Assembly: GCA_964354365.1 (NCBI GenBank)
Contig: CAYGZM010000145.1
Location: forward strand, 1 to 9,654
Length of the DNA: 9,654 nucleotides
Direction: 5' to 3'
Origin: CAYGZM01 sp964354365
GTDB lineage: Bacteria > Planctomycetota > Phycisphaerae > Sedimentisphaerales > Anaerobacaceae
Shown here: piece after piece, positions 1-5,520 of the stretch
Position numbering within the stretch: the first letter of the stretch is position 1
Layout of the letters: every line of letters begins with the position of its first letter
Notes under the pieces: model-generated
Databases searched by the model: none
What the model saw: the letters and a program-made list of their open reading frames with translations, nothing else
Told to the model about the DNA's origin: nothing
Made by a program: the position numbers and the translations under genes

Positions 1-1
1 C

Positions 2-61
2 GAAGGAAAAGAATACGTTGTCCGGGATGGCGATGTCATAAACTTCCGGTTCAACATTTAG
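2..61 (+). CDS. ychF: YchF/OLA1-family redox-regulated ATPase, 3' end only
   Basis: The window opens inside a reading frame that ends at TAG 59-61 and encodes EGKEYVVRDGDVINFRFNI. This closely matches the conserved end of YchF/OLA1 proteins, the last strands of the C-terminal TGS domain (the E. coli type reads roughly EGKDYxVxDGDxxxFxFNV, from memory). YchF is a P-loop, ribosome-associated ATPase of the Obg GTPase superfamily, linked to translation and stress responses. Only the last 19 codons are visible, so the nucleotide-binding domain cannot be inspected. The call rests on this short but distinctive tail. A different TGS-domain protein is the main alternative. The gene ends 12 bases before the inverted-repeat element that starts at 74. 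Confidence 0.72.
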   Translation, partial: EGKEYVVRDGDVINFRFNI

Positions 62-166
62 AACGGCAATGAGTTCTGCAAAATTGCAGGTTAGGCCTAT
101 ATTGTTGAAGAAAATCTCTTTCATGATCTTCTTCAATAATTGCCTAAGCGATTATGAGACAATACG

Positions 167-194
167 TTGCCATCGAAAAGAAAAAATCAATAAC
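167..194 (+). promoter_or_regulatory. Weak candidate sigma-70-like promoter for the zinc dehydrogenase
   Basis: TTGCCA at 167-172 matches the -35 consensus at 5 of 6 positions. It is followed after 16 bases by AATAAC at 189-194, which matches TATAAT at 4 of 6. The -10 would fall in the loop of the hairpin at 175-209, so folding or cruciform extrusion could interfere with it. The same -35 hexamer is used by the much better promoter at 6837-6865. AT-rich DNA gives such matches by chance, so confidence is low. Confidence 0.22.
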
Positions 195-209
195 CGATTT
201 TTTCTTTTC
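175..209. repeat. Perfect 14-bp A/T-rich hairpin, possible weak terminator
   Basis: The stem pairs 175-188 with 196-209 without mismatch, with the loop AATAACC. The ascending arm is purine-rich (A/G) and the descending arm is T-rich. Read on the + strand it ends in a T-rich stretch, so it might help terminate ychF transcription. It lacks the GC-rich stem and separate trailing T-run of a classical intrinsic terminator. It is part of the larger inverted-repeat element at 74-239. The structure is certain; the function is inferred. Confidence 0.5.
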
Positions 210-273
210 TAAGTAGGCCTAACCTACAATTTTGCAGAAGCCTTAGAAAGTCAAGAACAGGAGCAGTTTGTTT

Positions 274-1332
274 ATGAGAGCAATCGTACTGACGGGTCTG
301 CGGCAGATGAAGCTGATGGACGTGCCTGATCCGAGTATTAAGAATGACGACGACGTCTTGCTGAGAGTTGAGAAAGTGGGCGTGTGTGGCTCGGATGTGC
401 ACTATTACGAAACCGGCAGGATCGGTGCGCAGATTGTCGAGTATCCTTTCATAATAGGGCACGAGTGCTCAGCGACGGTCGAAGCCGTCGGTTCGGCTGT
501 CACCCGCGTCAAAGTCGGCGATCCTGTCGTAGTGGACCCGGCCGCACCGTGTAATAAGTGCGATCAATGCCGGATAGGCAGAGAGAACACCTGCCACGCG
601 GTGCGCTTTCTCGGCACCCCCGGCCAGGGCGGCGGATGTCTGTGCGAGTATATCGTTATGCCGCAGGAGTGCTGCTATCCGACCAAAGGCGAGATCACGC
701 TCGAACAGGCGGCCCTGTGCGAGCCGTTTTCGATAGGCGTGTATTCCGTCAAGCGGGCGACTATGCCCAAAGGCGCACGCATTGGTATCTTGGGGGCCGG
801 GCCGATCGGTTTGAGCGTCCTGGCGGCGGCCAAAGCCGAGAAGGCCAAGAGAATATACGTTACCGACAGAATAGATGCGCGTCTGGAGGCAGCCGGCGCC
901 GTTGGCGTTACCTGGGCCGGCAACCCGGATAGAGACGACATCGTTGGCAGTATCGTCGGCAAGGGTGTCGGCGGGACATCGGGCGCCGAGCCGTTCGGAC
1001 TGGACATTGTGTTCGAGTGCTGCGGACAGCAGGATGCTGTGGACCAGGCGATTGACATCCTCAAGCCAGGCGGAATGTTGGTCGTTGTAGGAATACCCAG
1101 GGAAGAGCGGATATCGCTCGAAATCTGCAAGTCCAGGCGAAAAGAGATTGATGTTCGAAACATACGCCGGCAGAATCGTTGTGTCCAGCGGGCGATGGAC
1201 CTGATAGCAGACGGGCAGGCCGACATCGACTATATGATTACCCATCGGTTCGAATTTGAAAGAACAACAGAGGCGTTCGACCTGGTTGCGGCATACGGGG
1301 ACGGCGTTATCAAGGCGATGATTGATATATGA
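274..1332 (+). CDS. Zinc-dependent medium-chain polyol dehydrogenase (sorbitol/L-iditol 2-dehydrogenase-like)
   Basis: This 352-residue protein has the full medium-chain dehydrogenase/reductase layout and the usual family length, and probably oxidises a sugar alcohol to a ketose with NAD+ in the cytoplasm. The catalytic zinc site appears as Cys38 (VCGSD), His63-Glu64 (GHE) and Glu150 (CEPFS). The structural zinc lobe is intact: Cys93, Cys96, Cys99 and Cys107 in C-x2-C-x2-C-x7-C spacing. The Rossmann motif GAGPIG is at 174-179, and Asp198 (VTD) at the end of the second strand favours NAD over NADP. ATG at 274 is preferred because AGGAG at 259-263 lies 10 bases upstream. An in-frame TTG at 268 would add two residues but leave only 4 bases of spacing. 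It sits between two related inverted-repeat elements, and a sorbitol-6-phosphate-dehydrogenase-like SDR gene follows. Exact substrate (sorbitol, xylitol, iditol, or another secondary alcohol such as butanediol or threonine) cannot be fixed from sequence. Confidence 0.9.
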   Translation: MRAIVLTGLRQMKLMDVPDPSIKNDDDVLLRVEKVGVCGSDVHYYETGRIGAQIVEYPFIIGHECSATVEAVGSAVTRVKVGDPVVVDPAAPCNKCDQCRIGRENTCHAVRFLGTPGQGGGCLCEYIVMPQECCYPTKGEITLEQAALCEPFSIGVYSVKRATMPKGARIGILGAGPIGLSVLAAAKAEKAKRIYVTDRIDARLEAAGAVGVTWAGNPDRDDIVGSIVGKGVGGTSGAEPFGLDIVFECCGQQDAVDQAIDILKPGGMLVVVGIPREERISLEICKSRRKEIDVRNIRRQNRCVQRAMDLIADGQADIDYMITHRFEFERTTEAFDLVAAYGDGVIKAMIDI

Positions 1333-1350
1333 GTATTCTTAACAGGATTC

Positions 1351-1528
1351 TCGCAAATTGCAGGTTAGGCCTATTAGCCACTCACAGTTGAATTTGTGTG
1401 TGCTGTTCGCTCAGCAACCGGCTAAGGGTAGTGGATTCCTGCCTTCGCAGGAATGACAGTTGCCAGCGGTTGCAGGAATGACAACTAACAAGATCAACGT
1501 TGACGGGCTAATAGCCTGCAATTCTGCA
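1351..1528. repeat. Second, degenerate inverted-repeat pair related to the element at 74-239
   Basis: The left arm 1351-1379 contains GCAAATTGCAGGTTAGGCCT, the same core as the arm at 74-99 but one A shorter. The right arm 1506-1528, read as its complement, is TGCAGAATTGCAGG followed by CTATTAGCC. It therefore matches the left arm apart from one or two substitutions and loss of the six bases TTAGGC. Span is 178 bases against 166 for the first element. The inside is not conserved. Here it carries a REP-like hairpin (1435-1454) and a short enclosing stem, 1414-1420 with 1467-1473. Together the two elements bracket the zinc dehydrogenase gene. Confidence 0.65.
1433..1483. repeat. REP-like palindrome with a partial second copy
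   Basis: ATTCCTGC CTTC GCAGGAAT at 1435-1454 forms a perfect 8-bp stem with a 4-base loop and is followed by GACA. The 12-base right side GCAGGAATGACA (1447-1458) is repeated exactly at 1472-1483, which looks like a half copy without its left arm. Palindromes of the type GGATTCC-TGCC-TTCGC-AGGAATGAC are scattered through the intergenic DNA of many bacterial genomes. There is no T-run after the stem, so it is not a typical intrinsic terminator of the upstream gene. Confidence 0.7.
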
Positions 1529-1580
1529 CAAGTCTTATGCTTAAAACAGACAATACGTGAAGGTTGGAGTAAGGAACGGG

Positions 1581-2396
1581 ATGAGCTGGCTTGGTTTGGA
1601 AGGAAAAGTGGCGATCGTGACCGGCGGGGCTGCCGGGATCGGCAGGGCTGTCTGTGAAGGTCTGGCTGAGGTCGGGGTCAAAGTTGTGGCGGCTGACTTG
1701 GACGAAAAAGGCGCCAAGGCCGTTGCTGCGGGATTGAAAGAGAAGTTCGGGGGCGGCCACATCGCTGCAATGACCGACGTCAGCAAGAAGAGCAGTGTTG
1801 ACGCTATGGTTCGAACGACGCTGGATGCCTTTGGCCGGGTTGATATTCTCGTCAACAACGCAGGCATACTCATACCCCGGCTGCTCGTTGACCCGGCGGG
1901 TAAAGAGGAGCTGACCGAAGAAATCTGGGATAAGGTGGTGGCGGTCAACCAGAAAGGACTTTTTTTGTGCGCCCAGGCGGTCGCACGGGTGATGATTCGC
2001 GCCGGCAGGGGGGTCATAATCAATATGGCCTCCGAATCGGGGCTTGAAGGCTCGGAAGGGCAGAGCGTATATGCCGGGACAAAGGCTGCCGCATATACCC
2101 TGACACGTTCCTGGGCGAAGGAGCTCGGCAGGCTTGGTGTTCGTGTTGTCGGCATCGCGCCCGGAATAGTCGAAGCAACCGCCCTGAGGTCGCAAGAGTA
2201 CGAACGGGCTCTGGCCTACGCCCGTGGAGTGACCGTCGATACACTGCGTGCAAAGTATGAGCAGACGTCTATTCCGCTCGGCAGAGCCGGGAAACTGAGC
2301 GAAGTGGCAAATGTCGTGTGTTTCCTCGCGTCCGACAGGGCCGGCTATGTTCACGGCACCGTTGTAAATGTTTCGGGCGGCAAGACCAGGGCATGA
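1581..2396 (+). CDS. Short-chain dehydrogenase/reductase, sorbitol-6-phosphate 2-dehydrogenase-like
   Basis: This 271-residue classical SDR shows the cofactor motif TGGAAGIG (14-21), Asp39 closing the second strand (NAD preference), NNAG at 92-95, the active-site Asn123, Ser151, and Tyr164-x3-Lys168 with the usual 13-residue Ser-Tyr spacing. The stretch NQKGLFLCAQAVAR, the segment ESGLEGSEGQSVYAGTK, the insertion EYERALAYARGVTVDTLRA and the ending VNVSGGKTRA resemble proteins annotated as sorbitol-6-phosphate 2-dehydrogenase, as I recall that family. The likely reaction is sorbitol-6-phosphate to fructose-6-phosphate with NAD+. ATG at 1581 is chosen because AAGGA (1571-1575) lies five bases upstream and MSWLGLEGKVAIVTGG is the typical family start. 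An in-frame GTG at 1557 would add eight residues without a better ribosome site. No sugar kinase or phosphotransferase gene is in the window, so the phosphorylated substrate is inferred and other polyols remain possible. Confidence 0.85.
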   Translation: MSWLGLEGKVAIVTGGAAGIGRAVCEGLAEVGVKVVAADLDEKGAKAVAAGLKEKFGGGHIAAMTDVSKKSSVDAMVRTTLDAFGRVDILVNNAGILIPRLLVDPAGKEELTEEIWDKVVAVNQKGLFLCAQAVARVMIRAGRGVIINMASESGLEGSEGQSVYAGTKAAAYTLTRSWAKELGRLGVRVVGIAPGIVEATALRSQEYERALAYARGVTVDTLRAKYEQTSIPLGRAGKLSEVANVVCFLASDRAGYVHGTVVNVSGGKTRA

Positions 2397-2457
2397 ACCG
2401 GAAAATCTGCGGCAGTAAGGTTGGGTCGGCGCACTGATTTGATTCGAGTTCGGCTCT

Positions 2458-3696
2458 ATGAAGAAGGCAAGCATCGTCAGTATCGGCAACGAGGTCCTAA
2501 GCGGCCAGACCATAGACACAAATGCAGCATACCTCAGCAGGGAGCTTCTATCGGTTGGCGTGCCCGTGGTCAGCTCCCACACGGTTGGAGATGAGATAGA
2601 TGCGATTGTGCGGGCGCTGAATCTGGCAAGCGCCGACGGCCAGATTGTCCTGGCGACCGGCGGCCTGGGGCCTACCGACGATGATCTGACCCGTCAGGCC
2701 TTTGCGGTGTTCCTCGGCGGTGAGCTGCAATTCCACGACGATCTGCTGCAGAATATCCAGGGTTTCTTCGCCGGACTGGGGCTGGAAATGCCCGAAAAAA
2801 ACCGAATTCAGGCGTATATACCCGCCGGGGCAAAGGCACTGGCCAACAATCTCGGTACTGCGCCCGGTATTATAGCTGAGACGGACGGCAAAGTGTTCGT
2901 TGCCTTGCCGGGTGTGCCCTCGGAAATGAAGCAGATGTTTGCCGAGTCGGTTCTGCCGGAGCTGCGGCGGTTCGCGGCGGGCCAGGCAGTGGTTGTGCGA
3001 AAGCTGCGGTGCTTTGGGGCGGGCGAATCGGCAATTGCCGAGATGCTTGGCCCGCTCATGCAAAGGGGCAGAAACCCGCTGATTAACTGTACCGTGGAGT
3101 TTGGTGTAGTTACGCTGCATATTATCGCAACTGCTCAGGGCAGGGACGAGGCGCGGCAAATGGCCGAGGAGGCCGAGGAATCGCTCAGAAACATGCTTGG
3201 AGACCTGATTTACGGCACAGGGCAAAGCACTTTGGCTGAGGCGGTCGGCCGGGGATTGAGCCGACAGGGAAAGACGCTGGCCCTGGCTGAATCCTGCACG
3301 GGAGGGGCTTTGGCCAAGCTTCTGACCGATATTCCCGGAGCAAGCGGCTATTTTACACATGGCTGGATTACCTACAGCAATAGGGCCAAAACCGGCGAGC
3401 TTGGCGTATCAGCCGACTTGATTGAGCTGCACGGCGCCGTCAGCGAGGAAGTCGCCCTGGCTATGGCTCGGGGCGCCAGGGCCAAGGCCCGAACGGATTT
3501 CGCAATTGGCATAACCGGCATAGCCGGCCCAACCGGTGCGACCGAACAAAAGCCCGTCGGGTTGGTATATATCTGTATTGATTCTGATGAGGGATATGAA
3601 GTCAAGTGCTGGCGTTTTTCCGGCGATAGAGACTGCATACGACATCGAGCTGCGCAAACGGCCCTAAATATGCTGCGATTACGATTGAAGGATTGA
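2458..3696 (+). CDS. cinA: CinA: competence/damage-inducible protein with nicotinamide-nucleotide amidohydrolase domain
   Basis: This 412-residue protein has the normal two-part CinA architecture. Residues 1-170 or so form the MoCF (molybdopterin-binding-like, COG1058) domain, with SIGNEVLSGQTIDTN near the start and GGLGPTDDD at 68-76. After a middle linker domain, residues 255-412 form the PncC/CinA-C domain, with the catalytic-serine motif ESCTGG at 278-283 and GITGIAGPTG at 351-360 followed by KPVGLVY. CinA-C enzymes deamidate nicotinamide mononucleotide to nicotinic acid mononucleotide in pyridine-nucleotide recycling. The N-terminal domain of some CinA proteins has ADP-ribose pyrophosphatase activity. 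There is no clear Shine-Dalgarno sequence before ATG 2458, but MKKASIVSIGNE matches the family start. Its stop codon is embedded in the -35 box of the promoter for the pilus genes. CinA takes its name from competence induction in Gram-positives, so its place beside pilus motor genes is suggestive but not proof of a shared role. Confidence 0.95.
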   Translation: MKKASIVSIGNEVLSGQTIDTNAAYLSRELLSVGVPVVSSHTVGDEIDAIVRALNLASADGQIVLATGGLGPTDDDLTRQAFAVFLGGELQFHDDLLQNIQGFFAGLGLEMPEKNRIQAYIPAGAKALANNLGTAPGIIAETDGKVFVALPGVPSEMKQMFAESVLPELRRFAAGQAVVVRKLRCFGAGESAIAEMLGPLMQRGRNPLINCTVEFGVVTLHIIATAQGRDEARQMAEEAEESLRNMLGDLIYGTGQSTLAEAVGRGLSRQGKTLALAESCTGGALAKLLTDIPGASGYFTHGWITYSNRAKTGELGVSADLIELHGAVSEEVALAMARGARAKARTDFAIGITGIAGPTGATEQKPVGLVYICIDSDEGYEVKCWRFSGDRDCIRHRAAQTALNMLRLRLKD

Positions 3697-3721
3697 CTAA
3701 TTGCTGGGAAAATGTTAAAAT
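3693..3721 (+). promoter_or_regulatory. Sigma-70-like promoter for the first pilB-pilT unit
   Basis: TTGACT at 3693-3698 (5 of 6 to TTGACA) and TAAAAT at 3716-3721 (5 of 6 to TATAAT) are separated by the optimal 17 bases. The -35 box contains the cinA stop codon TGA at 3694-3696. Initiation would be expected near 3728, giving a short leader of about 30 bases before ATG 3757. It would let the pilus genes be transcribed independently of cinA. This is a prediction from consensus matches. Confidence 0.6.
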
Positions 3722-3756
3722 AATCTTACTGGGGCCTGCAGGATTCCGTGGAGATT

Positions 3757-5493
3757 ATGGCGAAGCAGCGCAGACATTTAGGTGAAATACTTTACAAGGC
3801 CGGGCTCGTCGAAAAGCAGGCGCTTATCAATGCGATCAAGACTTCCAAGACGAACAATAAGCGCCTCGGCCAAGCCTTGCTCGAACTTGGTCTGATCGAT
3901 GAGGAGACTCTGACAAAGGCGATCGCCAAGCAATTTGGGCTGCAGTATGTAAACTTCGACAAGGCCGCGATACCCACTGATGCGGCCTCGCTCATTCCAC
4001 AGGAACTCATTAAAAGGCATCAAGTGCTTCCTCTGGGCGTGAATAACGGCAAGCTAAAGCTGATCATCGGGGATCCGTCAGACCTTGAGACGATGGATAC
4101 ACTCCGTTTTCGCTTGAACCGTGAGCTGGAATGTTATCTCGCAAATCCGACCAAGATTCGCTCCTACATCCAGGAGTCGTTTGACAAGGTTCACAAGGAA
4201 GAAGACGACAGGCTCAAACACAGCATCGACGCGACTGCCGCGGAGCTTGCCGAGGCCGGTCACGAGCTTCAGGCCGAGGCGCTGCGAATCCAGGCCGGAG
4301 GGGAGGGCGATGATGCCCCCATTATCAGGCTCGTCAACCTGATAATAGATAATGCCTATTTCATGCGCGCCAGCGACATACATATTGAGCCGATGGTGGA
4401 CAGAGTGCGTATCAGATACCGCGTGGACGGCGTATGTCTCGAAAAGGATAACATCCCAAAGAACATGCAGGCGCCTATGATTACGCGTGTTAAGATTCTC
4501 TCTGGTATGGACATTGCCGAGAAGAGGCTTCCGCAGGACGGGCGTATTAAACGCGAGATAGGGGGGCAGGACATCGATTTTCGTGTTTCAGCCCTGCCTG
4601 GGAACCACGGAGAAAGCGTGGTGCTGCGAATCTTGCGCCCGGATGCCGTCAATATCGGCATCGAATCGCTCGGGTTTGAACATGATAATTACGAGCAGTT
4701 TCAGAAGATAATCAAAAGGCCCAACGGAATCTTTCTGGTGACCGGCCCGACCGGAAGCGGCAAGACAACGACACTATACGCCGCGCTGCAGGAGCTTAAC
4801 AAGCCCGACAAGAAGATTATTACCGCCGAGGACCCCGTGGAGTATAACTTCACCGGGATGAATCAGTGCCAGGTGAAGGATGAAATAGGCCTGACGTTTG
4901 ACAGGATACTCAGGGCGATGCTGCGACAGGCTCCGAATATTATACTCGTTGGCGAGATTCGTGACGGTGTCGTTGCGGACATTGCCATTCAGGCGGCCCT
5001 GACGGGGCACCTGGTCTTCAGCACTTTGCACACCAATGACGCTCCAAGCGCGATCACCCGTCTGATCGATATGGGTGTTAAGCCGTTTCTCGTAGCCAGC
5101 TCGATACAGGCAATTATGGCGCAGAGGCTTGTCAGGATTATCTGCAAAAAATGCAAGGTGGTCGATGAGAATCCGAACCCCCAACACCTGCGAGCTCTCG
5201 GCATAAGTCCGGAGGATATTCAGAAGCGTCCCGCTTACAAGGGCACCGGGTGCAGCCAGTGCCAGGGCACAGGGTATAAGGGGCGAATCGCCATTTTTGA
5301 GATGTTTGAGATGAATACTCAAGTGAGGGAGCTGGCCTTTGCGAAGGCGCCCACCACCGAGCTGAGAAAGGCGGCAAAAGCCAGCGGGATGAGAACGCTG
5401 ATGGAAGACGGCAAGTTGAAGATTTTCAACGGGATTACAACGCCGGTGGAGGTGGTGAAAACAACGCAGACAGAAGGCGCTGCCGTTGACTAA
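3757..5493 (+). CDS. pilB: GspE/PilB-family type IV pilus assembly (extension) ATPase, first paralogue
   Basis: This 578-residue cytoplasmic hexameric ATPase would power pilin or pseudopilin polymerisation at the inner-membrane base. The N-terminal MshEN/T2SSE_N domain spans about 1-145 with two 24-residue motifs. The first (7-30) is degenerate, with His7 in the Arg position and Ser30 in the Gln position. The second, R36-L-G to Q59, is complete. A linker at 145-185 leads to the ATPase core: Walker A GPTGSGKT 330-337, Asp box ITAEDPVEY 355-363, Walker B region NIILVGEIRD 394-403, His box TGHLVFSTLHT 416-426. The zinc tetracysteine is present as C463-x2-C466 and C499-x2-C502. The usual RQDPD before Walker B is RQAPN here, and the normal LETAEIA after EIRD is GVVADIA. 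ATG 3757 (MAKQRRHLGEIL) is preferred over in-frame GTG 3748, though spacing from GGAG 3750-3753 is short. pilT follows after 27 bases, probably co-transcribed. A type II secretion GspE cannot be excluded by sequence alone. Confidence 0.92.
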   Translation: MAKQRRHLGEILYKAGLVEKQALINAIKTSKTNNKRLGQALLELGLIDEETLTKAIAKQFGLQYVNFDKAAIPTDAASLIPQELIKRHQVLPLGVNNGKLKLIIGDPSDLETMDTLRFRLNRELECYLANPTKIRSYIQESFDKVHKEEDDRLKHSIDATAAELAEAGHELQAEALRIQAGGEGDDAPIIRLVNLIIDNAYFMRASDIHIEPMVDRVRIRYRVDGVCLEKDNIPKNMQAPMITRVKILSGMDIAEKRLPQDGRIKREIGGQDIDFRVSALPGNHGESVVLRILRPDAVNIGIESLGFEHDNYEQFQKIIKRPNGIFLVTGPTGSGKTTTLYAALQELNKPDKKIITAEDPVEYNFTGMNQCQVKDEIGLTFDRILRAMLRQAPNIILVGEIRDGVVADIAIQAALTGHLVFSTLHTNDAPSAITRLIDMGVKPFLVASSIQAIMAQRLVRIICKKCKVVDENPNPQHLRALGISPEDIQKRPAYKGTGCSQCQGTGYKGRIAIFEMFEMNTQVRELAFAKAPTTELRKAAKASGMRTLMEDGKLKIFNGITTPVEVVKTTQTEGAAVD

Positions 5494-5520
5494 TGAGACG
5501 CAGTTTTTAAGGTTTATCAA

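Larger units (their letters stand above)
74..239. repeat. Inverted-repeat element with two internal hairpins
   Basis: Two 26-base arms, 74-99 and 214-239, are reverse complements with a single mismatch (25 of 26). The core of the left arm reads AAATTGCAGGTTAGGCCTA, ending in the palindrome TAGGCCTA. Between the arms lie two more hairpins. The first pairs 101-116 with 125-140 (14 of 16 Watson-Crick pairs, one G-T, one mismatch, 8-base loop). The second is a perfect 14-bp stem, GAAAAGAAAAAATC at 175-188 with its complement at 196-209 and a 7-base loop. The hairpins almost abut the outer arms, so one strand could fold as a three-way junction with about 34 unpaired bases (141-174). It may be a MITE-like or REP-like element, a structured transcript or a cruciform. 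No coding capacity or target-site duplication was recognised. A related, more degenerate pair lies at 1351-1528. Confidence 0.8.

Noticed and set aside
12..20. AATACGTTG, similar to the 11-mer shared by the two dehydrogenase upstream regions
   Set aside because: It lies within conserved YchF codons (Glu-Tyr-Val-Val), so coding constraint explains it.
268..273. TTG at 268 as start of the zinc dehydrogenase
   Set aside because: It would sit only four bases from AGGAG, and ATG at 274 gives the usual family N-terminus MRAIVLTG.
187..462. Small minus-strand open frame running from the dehydrogenase 5' end into the inverted-repeat element
   Set aside because: Its end is made of repeat and hairpin sequence and it overlaps conserved dehydrogenase codons; no ribosome site or domain supports it.
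469..1245. Minus-strand open frame opposite the zinc dehydrogenase
   Set aside because: No recognisable domains, and the + strand carries every expected dehydrogenase motif in one frame.
1494..2582. Long open frame on the minus strand (about 360 codons) opposite the SDR gene
   Set aside because: It covers a gene with complete SDR motifs on the + strand, gives a low-complexity protein with no recognisable domain, and is a typical antisense shadow of GC-biased codons.
2548..3360. Minus-strand open frame opposite cinA
   Set aside because: No recognisable domain, and it overlaps well-conserved CinA motifs on the other strand.
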